Part shown: positions 1 through 12,614 of the stretch, one piece after another
Layout: each line of letters starts with the position of its first letter
Position numbering within the stretch: the stretch's first letter is position 1
From: Miscanthus floridulus
Taxonomy: Eukaryota; Streptophyta; Magnoliopsida; Poales; Poaceae
Reading direction: 5' to 3'
Length of the DNA stretch: 64,000 bases
Assembly: GCF_019320115.1 (NCBI RefSeq)
Contig: NC_089581.1
Span: forward strand, 72,962,101 to 73,026,100
Notes under the pieces: model-generated
What the model saw: the letters and a program-made list of their open reading frames with translations, nothing else
Told to the model about the DNA's origin: nothing
Databases searched by the model: none
Position numbers and translations under genes: made by a program

Positions 1-1065
1 CATGCAACCGGTTCCCCTATGGCCTGACATCCCCCGCGGACGCATACACTCGGGGGCTTCGAAGAATGCTGGCACCGCCCCCTCTCACATTTGAATTCGT
101 GGGGATGGCGAGCTATGCTCCCGCCTCTTTTCACGACCTCCTGGATGACGATGTTGAGAGCGACGGCTCCAGCATCGGCGACGTCGTGGTGCATAGCCAC
201 CCTCTGTCCCGGGAGTGCGCTATGTCGGACGCCTCGGGATAGCTGCCTATGATAGTGGAGTCTCTTCAGACCCACACCCCTCCAGACCCTCGCACGGATG
301 CCCTCGCATGTGCCTAGGCGAATGGCGAGGAGCTACGACAAAGGCGGTAGAACCAACCGCCACCTACGCCAGCGCGCTCGGCGCATCATGATGCGCCCCG
401 TGCGTGTAACCCAACGAGCGGCGCCTAGGGTCATGCCCGCTAGATCTAGCGCGACATCATCCATGGGGGGGGGACGATCCCCCACAGTTCGCTCGGGCAA
501 GCTAGAACATTGTTGTGGTGGTGATGCTCCTGCGTGGCCTCCCCGAGCCGGACAACCCCCTAGAACAGGCGATCCACCAGAACCTTCGGGCACTAGTGGA
601 GACCGTCACCATTCAACAGGCGGAGAGCTCCGTGTTGTGACACAGACTCATGGCCTCTCCCCACTAGGGGGGTGGGGCCGCACCAAACGCATCGCTCCAT
701 CCGCTCGCCACTATAGCCACCAGGCGCAGAATAGGAGGGCGTAGCTGCGCCATAGCCTGATTCGGTACCCGCTCCATACCGACCGCCTGTGTGCAAATGC
801 CTTGGGCCAAACCAAGATGCTCGTAGCATCATCAGCAACTGGTGTCGGGCCTGACATGATGATGACGTCCATTGAGCGGTAGTGAGAGCAGACGACATGG
901 GCTCTGACCAGACCATCGAGGAGACTGAGGAGATGCACCCCTGGCATGGTCACCGATCAAATGACCAGAGTCCTAGCCCAGATGGCCTAGGACCACGGGC
1001 CTTTGGCCGACGCATCCAGAGAGCGTCGTTCCCACAGTGCTTCCGACCGCTGACCAACATCGCCA

Positions 1066-2651
1066 AATATACCAAGGAGACAAATCCCGGTATATGGCTC
1101 GAAGACTTTCGGCTCACCTATCGAGCTAGGGGAGTGGATGATGATCACTTCATTATTTAGTACCTCCCCATCTATGTGGGGGGACATGTTCAAGCTTTGC
1201 TCGAATTCTTCCCGCATGATAGCATCTGTGACTGGGCGGATCTCAAGAGGATCTTTGTCGGGAACTTATAGGGCTTATAGGGGACGTATGTTCACCCTAG
1301 GAACTCCTGGGACCTTAAGAGCTGCCTGTAGGAGCCCAACAAGTCCCTGTGGGATTACATCCACAAGTTCTCAAAGTGGTGCAACTCCCTTCCTGATGTC
1401 GTCGATGCGGACATCATTAGCACATTCCTCTCTGGGATGACCTGCGAGTCCCTAATCCATAAGCTTGGTTGCCTGAAGCCCCGAACCACCCATGACCTGC
1501 TTGACATCATCACGAACCACGCCTTCAGCAAGGTCTTCAATGGTGGCCGAAACAAGGGCAAGGCCAAGTGTGAGGACCAAGACAAGGGCCCCTCCACATA
1601 GAGGGGCAAGAAGAATAAGGAGGATCGGCGCCAACTGACCAACTCCATGTTGGTCACCGCAGCTGATCACGAGGGCAAGCAACCCTAGCAGGGCCTGCCT
1701 GACCACTTCGGCAAGCTCATGGATAGCCCCTACTCCAACCACGCTTACCCTATCAAACACCTCTATAAGGACTGCGAACTCCTCAAGCGCTTCCTACAAT
1801 AGGCTGGCGGGCTGAAAGAAGGAAAGGGCAAGGAGGCAGCAGCCAAGAAGGGAGGCACAGCGGGCAAGGATGGGGACAACTTCCCTGACCCTAAGGAACA
1901 CATCATGATCTTTGGGGGATCCGATGCTGTCTACTCCAAGCACCAGCACAAAGTGCGCTACCGAGAGGCGTGCGTCGCCAAAACGGTCGTCCCCTCCTTC
2001 CTTCACTGGTTGGAATCTCCGATCACTTTTGATCGGAGGGACCATCCATCCCACGTCGCCAGACCAGGACACTACCCACTTGTCGTCAACCCCATCGTCC
2101 ACAAAAAGCACCTCACCAAGGTGCTGATGGACGGAGGCAGCGGCCTCAACATCCTCTACGTCGACACCCTCGACGCCATACGCATCCCTCGGTCAGAACT
2201 CTGACCAGCGAGCTCTTCCTTCCACGGCATGATCCTAGGAGCGCAGGCATACCTACTTGGGCGGATTGACTTGCCCGTCATGTTTGGCGACTGAGCCAAC
2301 TTCCGCTCAGAGGTGCTTATCTTTGAGGTGGTGGACTTCCCGGGGTCTTACCATGCCATCTTGGGGCGGCCATGCTACACCAAGTTCATGGCGGTCCCCA
2401 ACTACACCTACCTAAAGCTGAAGATGCCAGGACCGAACGGCGTCATCACTGTGGGTAGCACCTTCTCGCATGCCTTCACGTGCGACCATGATCATTATGA
2501 GCTCGCCACTACCGTCATCAACTCTTCCGAGCTCCCATGGCTCAGGGAGTTGCCAACCCTAGCAGTCCTGGACTGCAACAAGCCAACCCCTTCAACTGCC
2601 TTCTGCCCACTTGAGGAAACTGAGGCGGTGGGGATCGACCCTATACGGTGA
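1066..2651 (+). pseudogene. T1 gag core and aspartic protease (broken)
   Basis: Translating the plus strand gives a retrotransposon Gag core (NPGIWLEDFRLTYRARG near 1085, then a segment ending FLSGMTC near 1440), a basic linker, a Tat-type Gag end (IKHLYKDCELL near 1755) and a retropepsin-like domain with MDGGSGLNILY near 2127-2159. It ends with LGRPCYTKFMAVPNYTYLKL around 2360-2415. The protein would form the virus-like particle and mature it by proteolysis. At least eight in-frame stops interrupt it (for example TAG at 1159, 1269 and 1599), so it is a pseudogene. The same domain order with similar residues occurs in T2 at 19493-21119. Confidence 0.8.
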
Positions 2652-2760
2652 CCGAAGTGATCCGACCGGATGTCCGGACGCCTATCGACTGAAGGACGAC
2701 AATGGCGACATTCTCACCAACACTTGGAACATTGAACAATTACGTCATTTCTTCCCTTAA
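2639..2760 (+). pseudogene. T1 C-terminal pol tail fused next to protease
   Basis: This short segment encodes the extreme C-terminus of a Tat pol protein. It starts PYTVTEVIRP, shifts frame once near 2675, and ends TNTWNIEQLRHFFP followed by TAA at 2758-2760. The matching end in T2 is at 24253-24366 (TNTWNIEQLHRFYP, stop). In T2 about 3.2 kb of RT, RNase H and integrase sequence separates this tail from the protease region. Here the two are directly adjacent, so T1 has an internal deletion or belongs to a pol-less non-autonomous family. Confidence 0.75.
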
Positions 2761-3239
2761 AAATTTGGTCTTACTATTTTTTCATTCAACGTTCGCTCCT
2801 ACAGAGCACCCCGGCCCAAACACTTTTGGCCCGGATCGCTCGGGGGCTCCATGGAGGTGCGTTACCACCTCTCTTCTTGTTTACTATCATATGGTAAATA
2901 CATTTTTACCCGAACGAAAGGGTAGTCCGTTCCTTTAATCATCTTACGTAACTTTGCTTCAACATTCCGACCGCTCACACCCTGCCTCTACCTACGGTTA
3001 TGAGCAGCTGAGCCTCATAGGCCATGCTCAGGCTCTTAAGGTTGCAACCTATGGGATGAACGGGCAGGTGTGAAAAAGAAAGAATAAAAACAAAGCTATG
3101 CTAAGGTAAAAATAAGGAACAGATGGGACAAGCTTCCTCGAACGAAGTAAATTCATCACAAAACAAAAATTGATGTATTCGTCAAAATGAACCGTTCACA
3201 CGGGGGCTCCCCCATGAACTTAACTTTTACATTTTGTAA

Positions 3240-5110
3240 CCTACTTTTACTCTAATTCCTACTGTGGCTACCTAGCAACATCGTCTGACGGCACGACCAG
3301 CGAAGGCAGGGGCTGCTCACTCTTCGGCTGGACGACACTCGGCTCGGTCGAAGGCAGGGCGACATATGCTTCCGACTCGGGCTCCACTCCATCCGTAGGC
3401 TGGGCGACGTCCTCCTAGTGCATGCCTTCAGCCATGTTTGCACAACAAGAATCCATCACCCACTACATGGAGATTTGCTCAATCACCAACTGTGCATGTG
3501 GCAGCAAGCTTTCCCCAAGTGAATGGATGGCCTCTAAGCTCCAACTGTCGGCGTACACGCTGTAGATGGTAGTGAAGTCTAGCTCTAGGGGGTGTGTCAC
3601 CACCGATGTCAGCACCCCTAACGTTCCATAGAACATCCCATCGGTGATGAGCGCCCATACTTCGTCTGGGACCTTCACTAGTTGGACGACGGGCGTGTTG
3701 GTGCTAGGCGCTGACCCGAAGACCTCTGAGACGACGACCTTGGCGATGGTGCGAAGCTGGTTGAGCTCCCCCTTGAGAGCACATCACTTTTCAAGGGACT
3801 TGGCCAGTGCCTCTACATTCCAGCCAATCATCACCCTGACTATCTCTAGGTTCTGCTCCAGCGACCCAACCTTTCCACCCAGCTCTGAAAGAAGGATGAC
3901 AAGCTTAGAAGCAGGCTAAAGGAAAAAACCAAGACACCAAAAGAAGAATGGTTACATACCGAGGTGGGTGTTCTAGAGGATGGAGAGTCCCTCCTCCCAC
4001 CGAGTCACCTGCTCGTGCAACTGGGCGTTCAACTCCTCCATCGCAAGCACCCAGCCCTAGAGCGCGAGCACTTCCCGACCGACCTCCAACCAGGCCTTCT
4101 GCTTCATCTCTAGGGTCTCTAGGGTACTTTGGAGCACCACCTGGGTCTCTACTAGGGACTTCTACAACGCTGCCTCGGTCTTCGCCTAGCGGACCTTCGC
4201 CGCCTCAAGCCCCTGCTCGGCAGTGATCGCCCACTCCACCACGAGCAGCTCCGCTACCCACACCTTGGTCACCTCCACCGCCCAGTCTTAGGACTTACGG
4301 TGGGCAGACTCTAGCTCATGCTCGAGCTCGGTGATCCCTCGAGCTCGGTGATCCATCATGACATCTCGGCCTCCCAAGCATGCTCCATCTAGAGGAAATG
4401 AGACTTGCGGCTCGACATCTCTAGACCCTGCAAAACAAGAAGCAAGCATGCTAAGGCAACTGAGGAAAGACCAAGGAGTCAAGGACGAACACAGAAAACT
4501 CACCTCTGTGACACGGGGCAGGTCGACCACGACCGCCTATTGGATGGACTTGACCCGCTCCAGGGCCTCCTCTAGCTTCACCCTAGTCTGGGTGAGATCG
4601 GGCTCCATCGCATGTCCTCTCCCCCCAAGCATGTCCCAAAGCTGCTCATCCCAAAGGATGAACCGAACCTTCCTCGGATCCTTAGGGCAGGGCCACACTA
4701 GGTCGGTCACCCCCAGCCCACTAGAAGGCCCAGCCGACGATTGGACCACTACTAGCCCCTGCGATGGCACCGCCGACTCTACCCCATCACCCACTTTGCC
4801 ATCAGAGGAGACCTCCACTACCTCCAGCTCTGGCCTAGCCACATCCCCTGACACCTCTAGCTCCAACCAGGAGGGTGAGCCGTGCGGCCCTCCGCCGGGC
4901 GAGGCAGGGAGCCCTGTCTCCCTCTCCTCTTCCACCGTAGCCAGTGTAGGAGGTCACAAGGGTCACCTCTGATGTGGCCTCTGCTATCACCACTGGGATC
5001 GCCGCCAACACCGTCGTCGCCGCTGCCGCTGTACTAGCAATTAACCTGGGGGGCGCCGCCCCCAGAAGGGAAGGTTGTACCGCCACCACCTTGCTCTCCC
5101 CATCGCTCAT
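3240..5110 (-). pseudogene. T1 antisense gene, C-terminal part (broken)
   Basis: Downstream of pol the open segments are on the minus strand, as in T2. Recognisable pieces are a C-terminal stretch containing HPLELDFTTIYSVYADSW (3463-3678), a central segment containing KLEEALERVKSIQ (4537-4935) and an alanine-rich piece near 5110. Splice-donor-like GTATG and GTGAGTTT sequences on the minus strand near 3955 and 4500 suggest several small introns. The N-terminal domain found in T2 (28342-28887) is missing, because element A starts at 5146. Function is unknown. Confidence 0.55.
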
Positions 5111-5145
5111 TGCGAAATTGATGCAAGGTGGGCCTCCACTCCTCT

Positions 5146-8100
5146 TGTCACAGAACCGACCAATTTATAAGAGCACAAGTACAAAAACAATCGCCGAAAC
5201 GATCAAATTCTCGAACTTAAGCCCATATAAACCCGGTAGTCAACTAAAATCTCAAAGGATTTCAAACCAACTTGCATACAACCAAGATCACAGTAATTCA
5301 ACATAACATATCGTACGTTACAACATTTTGCAGACATTTGCAAATAGATTACATCATCACAGAGTCGTCATTATTATAAAACAAGTCTTGTAAAGTACGC
5401 GAAAGCAAATAGTTTAACTTACACTCCTGAGTTCAAATACAAATACTAGTTCACTGATCACAACCCGCAAAAGCATTTAGATAAGAGAAACAGAGATCAT
5501 GCCCATGATCTAGTCTTCGTCACCCGTCGGGTGGAGACAATACTTACAGAATCCCTGATATAGAAGGTCATCTGCAACAAGAGGGAAATAAACCCTGAGT
5601 ATGAGAATGTACTCAGCTAGACTTACCCGTCGGAAACCAAAACCAATGACACCAAGGATTATGCATAGCTTAATTTAGTGGATCTGGCTGACACTTTCTT
5701 TTTGCAGAAAAGCATAAGTAATAAGATCAACTCTTAACCTGAACTAGCATTGACTTTTAGCCATTAACCTGTCATCTAGATTTGCACCTGTACTAAGCAA
5801 TCATTTTATTAGTGTGCAAACATTAATAACCATATTAGGTATACTTTGTGGCAACCTTATCATCATCATCCATTTAACCATGTCGTTAAATTAATTGAAT
5901 CTATGTTGCCGCTGCTCAGTCAAGTTCTCACTATCCGGGAGAGACGACGATTCGAATCGATTCCTATCTAGCTGGAGGGGTATTCCTAACACAAACCCTG
6001 CTTCCCCCGTCAGGGTCGCAAACAAGTCACCTTTGGTACAATTCAGGAGTCGCGAGTCCGAACAGATCGACATTCTCAGAGAACCACTCTGCCAAGGTTG
6101 TTCGGGACTCTAACCCGCCTTGGACTTATGCCAATGGCTCTCCGCACATCCTTACTACCTCTAGAATGCACGCCACTGCTCACGTCCCTAGCCTGAGTCG
6201 AGCTACTAGGCTTCACGGTCGGAATGACTTATCCAGCCAACTAAGTGTTAGGCTGCGTTCAACATGACATAAGGACGTACAGCGTATCAGTCCTTAAATG
6301 ACTCAGACAGAGTCACTATGTCCAAACCTACACAAGACTCCGCCCGGTCTTAATTCATTATTAACATGGTTCTTTTCCATGATAGCAAATATAGCCAACT
6401 GTGATCCACCTCATCCTAAAGCTCGCAGGTGACAGGAAATCACCTGACTTCTACCGCACTAAGCATGACTAAGCATTTAACCCGTTCCTGAACTTAAATA
6501 GGATTCCAATGCGATATCTGGACAAGGAGGGATATATAATGCAGCAATTGGTTCCAACCAATTCCTATACTTAATGCATCATCAACGAATAAAAGATACT
6601 CAATGTATTTGTAAAAACATGGGAGGCTTAATATGCTCCAGGGCTTGCCTTTCAGGAAAGAGGAAGGCTGGTTGTCAGGGCACTCGGGCAACTCCTCCGT
6701 GGCGGCTACTTCATCGGTTTCCTGCACCTCGGGCTCCTCCTTATGGTTGGCTCCCTCGAACTCCAGCAACATCACTCCCTCCAGCACACCTATTGCATGA
6801 ATGTGCAAGATAAATATCATGGATGCACATGAACAAAGTCAAGGATGCTCGGGGAATGCACATGTTCACTGTAGTCTGCATATTCCACTTAAGCTCTATT
6901 CAAATCACTTTACTTACCAAGTTTATACAACCTAATGTATAATTGCTCATCTTCTGTTAATGACCTAGCACCTGCATCTAAGCATGTTCTCAAGTTAGGC
7001 TAGCCCTTAAACAATCAACGAGGGCGTGGCAACGAAGCATACACTAAAGCATTTGTATTTCAGCAAAATGGAGACTATATAGCAGCACAGTAAACTGGCC
7101 ATAACTAGAGATTTATAAATCCAAATGACATGCAACAAGACAATTTGGAAAGCTTATAAAATTGTCTACAGTTCATTTTCAGACCTCTAAGCATGATTCC
7201 AACCTTTACCAGGTCGAATTCCTCAATCAACAGAACTCTGTCTTCACAAGACAGAGAGTAGGCAAAACAGGAACCTAACTTTAAACAGCTGTAGTTCCTA
7301 AACTACTGGGCCAAATGCCATCAAATTTTGATAGGAGCTAGATACATAAATGATCTATAACTTTTGTATTCATCACATTCACAACAAACCAAACTATCAT
7401 GGGGAACTTTATAAAGTCCCCAGATCTATCCAGAAAGACATAATGCCAACAAAATAATTATTAACTTATGATGTAAACACATAATTGAACAAAACTAATT
7501 CTACTCACTTATTACACATGCCACAAGAACACTAGAAAGTAGGGTGTTCCTCACCAAAACATTTCTTTTCATATCTTTCATAATTTATTTAATTAATTAG
7601 AGGAAATGGTAAACATATATGAAAACTACACCATTAAATCTACAAAAGTTACAGTAGATACTACATGCTCTAAGTAGACCCCATAAAAATTTCACACCAT
7701 TTGAGCAAGTATCACAGCCTACACAAAAATGATAAGACATAACTTAAAATGACATAATTAGGAAACCTTAGTGAAAAGTGTCAAGCAACATATTTCATAT
7801 TTTTTCTAGCATCCATAAGGTACTAGGATACTACCCACAAAGTTTCATGGTCATAGGATTCCTAGATAATTTACAAAAATTTACACAAGTATCCATCAAT
7901 GATAAAAGAAAAATCTATAACTCAAAAACCATATATGCAATGATTCTCAAATTTTTACCAGAGCTTCTACTAAGCAAGAATAACTTACCCACAAAATTTC
8001 ATAATTTTTGGATCACAGAAACTCAAGATATAATTTAAACAAATTTGCATGCATTTAAAAACACATTTCAAGTTCCTATTTAATTCATCCAAAATTTCTA

Positions 8101-9872
8101 CATCATGTGCTCATGTCATATTTTTCTTACATACTAGACTTCACTGTGAGTCTACCAAAATTTGAATCACACCATTTGGATCTATACATTTAGAGTTACA
8201 AAATTCATAAAATAGCATCCAAACAGGAATTAAATGAACTAGCTTTTGAATCTGCAGTCACTGATGCGTGGGACCCGTGTGTCAGCTGACCCCACTCGTT
8301 AGTGACACAGAATAGGGGAGACGGCGTGCGACGGCGTGGCGGTGGTCTAGCTCGCCGACGTCGAGGACTCCGGCAACACCGAGGACACCTACGTGCTCTA
8401 CGTGATGAGGTGAGTCGATTGGTGCTTCTGGCAAGACCTATGGTTCAACGGAGGTGGCTCGTCGCCGGTGAAGGCGGCACGGCAAAGCTCCGGCGTGAGG
8501 CGCCGATGATGGTGAGCCTTGGCTGCCTCATCCGAGCTCGGTATGAGCTCCACGAGGTCACTATGGTGCTACCCAAGCAGAGAGAGGAGGACGAGAAGGC
8601 CTCGGTGGTGGTTGGCCATGGTGAGCTCCACTCCGACGATGCACGGCCATGGAGATGGCGGCGAAAAAACAGCCAATGGCCCTCACCTAGGGCACGGACG
8701 GCTCGGCTAAGCGGCCGACGAGGTAGAGGACACGGCAGAGCTGTGGTCGAGCTGGGGTTCGCATTTTTGCGGCGGTGAGCGAGCTAGGCGACGACAGAGC
8801 TTGCTCGGCAATGGCGGAGTCGGCGCTGCTCTGTTGCTGCTTGCGGTGGAGGCGAAGGAAGTGAAAAATTGGACTGTGAGCCGGTCGGGTAGGCGCGTGG
8901 GAGGTTCAAGTCATGGCCTACGACGCTAGGATGGCCGCGGCACATGGCTGCATGGTTAGGCGGCCGGCGACGGGTGGCGCCACGCGGCGGTGGTTTTCTG
9001 AAATCGGACAGTCACTGTAGCTACATTTCAGATTTCCAATCAAGTCTGAGAGTGTTATTTGATGGTGCTTGATCTCTTAAACCGTGACGAATCAGCGAAA
9101 ACCATATACATGAAAGTTGTAAAGCTATGATAGGGCTACAACTATGCTTTAGAAATCACCAGCTAAAACTCAAAGGATCATGAGTTATATCAAGCCAAAG
9201 TTAGCTCGATCAAACTGACATTGCAACTAAGACTTAGAAATTTTTCCAAGTTTTGAATCAGCCTTCAATGCTGACTTGTGGGACCTTTTTGAGCATGTTG
9301 TGCACATTTTCATGACTTGTCTTCTAAATAAAGTTTATTCCTTATAAAATTTGCTACAACATTGCTTTAGGTTGCTCAGACATGCAAACACTCTAAGCTA
9401 CACTTTTTAAATAGTTAAACAAAAGGGTTTAGGAGTCAAAACAAGTCAAACCACTATTTGAAATCATAATTAGGCAACATGATCAATATGAACAATGTTC
9501 CAAATGACATTCTAGGTGTAACTAAGTTACTTAAGAGAATTATTAGCCACACCACACATTGGTCACACAAGAATCAAGCATTGTATGTACTAAAACAATG
9601 AAAACCAATGAAATGTTACATTTGTTTCATAGTCATGTTTCACATGTTTCATGGTCTTGTTGCATAATACTAACTAACCATGTTTCACTAAAGTGAGTTG
9701 CACATGTTGCACACTATTCATTTTATAAAAGAAACAACACACATGAAATATGCAACATGTTGCAATGTTTCGAAATCATGTTTCATGTGATATAAGCTTA
9801 TGAATGGATGAACGATGCTCATGTTCATGAAATGCAAGTGCAAATGTGGAAGCCAAACACCTGGGTGTTATA
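5146..9872 (-). repeat. Element A 3' LTR (about 4.7 kb)
   Basis: The right border sits directly against the polypurine tract (minus strand, G-rich run just outside 9873). The left border is fixed by matching the LTR end of B: TGTCACAGAACCGAC-like sequence at 5146-5160 is the reverse complement of B's LTR end (34297-34312). Termini on the element strand are TATAACACCC and TGTGACA, so it starts with TA instead of the usual TG. A GC-rich block (about 8280-9000) lies in the U3 half. Open frames inside it, such as 8302-8778 on the plus strand, show no family resemblance and I do not treat them as genes. Confidence 0.8.
6494..6820 (-). CDS. Open frame inside A LTR, conserved in B LTR
   Basis: This is a 108-residue minus-strand frame within the LTR, with no recognised domain. 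The middle reads ECPDNQPSSFLKGKPWSIL followed by a CFYKY segment. The equivalent part of the B 5' LTR (32690-32860) encodes ECPDHRPTSFLKGKPWSIL and CFYKY in the matching frame, although B carries stops around it. It is either a short LTR-encoded peptide or exon, or simply the least diverged part of the LTR. A second shared segment lies downstream, after a splice-acceptor-like site (element strand, 5571 downwards). I infer possible coding and cannot prove it. Confidence 0.3.
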   Translation of the reverse strand: MIFILHIHAIGVLEGVMLLEFEGANHKEEPEVQETDEVAATEELPECPDNQPSSFLKGKPWSILSLPCFYKYIEYLLFVDDALSIGIGWNQLLHYISLLVQISHWNPI

Positions 9873-9894
9873 GCCCTCCCCCCTTATAAAAATC

Positions 9895-12614
9895 TCATCC
9901 CAAGATTTGAAAAGCGTACCATTGTTGATAGAATTCCTTATAACTATCCCTCAAATAATCTTCTCTTTCCCACGTTGTATCGCATTCACTACCCTGATTA
10001 CTCCACATGACTTTATAAAACTTGACCACCCGACTCTGAGTCTCTTGCTCACGAGTGTCAATCACTCGGACCAGTTTTTCTTCAATGGTCAAATCTGATT
10101 TTAACTCGATATCCCCCAATGAAACTCTCTCTTCCGGGACGTGAAGACATTTCTTCAATTGGGATACCTGAAAGACATTGAAGATAGCACTCATCTCAAG
10201 AGGTAATTGAATCTTGTACGCCACCTTACCACTTTGTCCAATGATTTCAAACGGACCAACATATCTCGGCGTAAGCTTTTGCTTCACACCAAAGCGTTGG
10301 ACACTCTTCATGGGTGAGACTTTCAGATAAACGAAGTCTCCAACTTCAAACTCAATAGGTTTTCTACGTCGATCAGCATAACTTTTCTACCTAGCTTGAG
10401 CTGCGGCCATGTGGGTTTGGATAGTACGGACTTGTTCTTCGTCTTCTTGAACAAAATCAATTCCATAGTATCTCCTTTCACCAGCTTCTACCCAATTCAA
10501 TGGGGTTCTACACTTTCGGCCATACAAAGCTTCAAACAGTGCCATCTTGATACTCTCTTGATAACTATTATTGTACGAGAATTCAGCTAGGGGCAACCAT
10601 TTTTCCCATGAGCCCTTAGCCGAGATGACACATGCTCTCAACATATCTTCTAAGATTTGATTCACTCGTTCAGTTTGCCATTGGTTTGCGGATGATAGGC
10701 AGAACTTCTTACTAACTTAGTTCCTAATAATCCGTGTAAGTGCTCCCAAAAGCGAGTAGTGAACTGTGGTCCTCTATCCAAGACAATAGTATGAGGGATC
10801 TCATGAAGTCAGACTATCTGATTAAAATACAACTCCGCATAGTCGGTTGGACGGAAATCTATGTGGACATGAATGAAGTGTGCAGACTTGGTCAGTCGGT
10901 CTACAATCACCCAAATGGAGTTAAAATTCCTCTGAGTAGTAGGGAGTCCAACAAGAAAATCCATACTTATCTCCTCCCACTTCCAACTTGGAATAGAGAG
11001 TGGCTGAAGTAATCTAGCTTTCATGTGCACAGCCTTGACCTGACAACAGGTGTCATACCTAGCCACATAAGCGGCTATCTCTTTCTTCATTTTGGTCCAC
11101 CAAACGCGAGGCTTCAAATCATGATACATTTTGCTACTACCAGGATGAATAGATAATTTAGAGGAATGAGCTTCGGATATGATTTGATTTCTAAGTTCTC
11201 TATCATTCGGAACCACCAACCTATCCTTGAACCATAACACACCATCCTCATCTACTCAAAAATGCTTGGTTTCTTGCTCTTTCATCTTGCGCTTGATGTG
11301 GAACACACCTGCATCTGTCTTCTGTAGCTCGATAATTTGACTCTATAGAGTACAACTGACAGTGATGTTGTATAGGACTATAGGATGAAGGAGTTTTGAC
11401 AAATGGACATCACTCTCAATCAATGAGTGGCAATGAGATTTCCTGCTTAAGGCATCCGCTACGATGTTTGCCTTGCCAGGGTGATAGTGCACTTGGAGGT
11501 TATAATCCTTGATCAACTCGAGCCATCTTCTCTAACGCATATTCAACTCTGGTTGAGTGAAGATGTACTTGAGACTTTTATGATCATTGTAGATGTTGCA
11601 CACATTGCCGAGTAAATAATGTCTCTAGGCCTTCAAAGCATGAACAACTGCAGCAAGTTCCAAGTCATGCGTTGGATAATTCACTTCATGCTTCCGAAGT
11701 TGGCGAGAGGTATAAGCAATGACTCTACCCTCTTGCATAAGAACACCTCCTAACCCAATACCTAATGCATCGTTGAACACATCAAAAGGTTTCTCGATAT
11801 CCGGTTGTGCCAAAACCAGAGCCGAAGTTAGAAGAGTTCATAGGGTATGGAAAGCCGCATCACACTCAGGAGTCTAGATAAACTTCATGTCTTTTTGCAG
11901 CAACCGAGTCATAGGCTTGGCTATTTTAGAGAAATCTGGGATGAAGCAACGATAATAGCCAGCCAACCCTAGAAAACTCCAAACCTCGTGCACCGAGATT
12001 AGAGCCTTCTAGTTCAACACTTCTTGCACCTTGGTGGGATCAACCATAATTCCACCATCGGACAACATGTGTCCAAGAAAAGGTACCTCATAAAGCCAGA
12101 ATTCACATTTGCTGAACTTTGCATATAGCTGGTGTTCCCGCAATCTAGTGAGAACCACCCGCAAATGTTCAACATGATCTTCTTCATTCTTAGAATAGAC
12201 CAAGATATCATCTATAAATACTACCACAAATTTGTCCAACTCGGGCATAAACACCGAATTCATCAGATACATAAAATGTGCGGGGGCATTGGTCAATCCA
12301 AAAGACATAACTAGGTACTCATACAGACCATATCTTGTAGAGAATGCAGTTTTTGGGACATCCTCAGGCCGAATCTTGATTTGATGATAATCAGATCTCA
12401 AATCAATCTTGGAAAAGACTTTTTCTTTAGACAACTGATCGAATAAGATATCTATATGTGGCAGAGGGTACTTATTCTTGATTGTAACTACATTCAAGGG
12501 TCTATAATCTACACACATGCATAGTGATTGATCCTTCTTGTTTACAAAGATCGCTGGGCACCCCCATGGAGATGAACTTGGACGGATAAGGCCTTTCTTT
12601 AGAAGTTCATTCAA
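9895..12614 (-). pseudogene. Element A pol: RT, RNase H, integrase, chromodomain-like tail (broken)
   Basis: This follows gag-protease in the same frame after one TAG codon. RT (12614-12009) contains [23 protein letters not shown] and the catalytic FIDD motif ([10 protein letters not shown]). RNase H (11813-11625) contains [20 protein letters not shown]. Integrase (about 11240-10387) keeps HPGSSKMYHDL, though the first zinc-finger cysteine reads Tyr in VARYDTC. The C-terminus (10311-9895) has a WSNQGSECDTTWEREDYL segment typical of chromodomain-type tails. These parts copy the RNA and integrate the cDNA. Stops at 12009, 11625 and elsewhere, plus at least one frameshift near 10680, inactivate it. 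Confidence 0.85.

Larger units (their letters stand above)
1..5145 (+). mobile_element. T1: decayed Tat-type Ty3/gypsy element, partial
   Basis: Seen: gag and protease remnants (about 1066-2630), the final codons of pol (2639-2760), then about 2.4 kb whose reading frames lie on the opposite strand, the Tat-lineage layout also seen in T2. The element starts before the window and is cut at 5146, where the LTR of element A begins. It shares motifs with T2 (protease DGGSGLNILY, pol end TNTWNIEQL) but differs enough to be another family. RT, RNase H and integrase are absent. No LTR is in the window. Numerous in-frame stops mean it cannot make a full Gag. Confidence 0.85.

Noticed and set aside
8302..8778. 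158-codon plus-strand frame within element A's LTR
   Set aside because: Arg-rich composition, no domain, lies in the GC-rich U3 block, and is antisense to the element.
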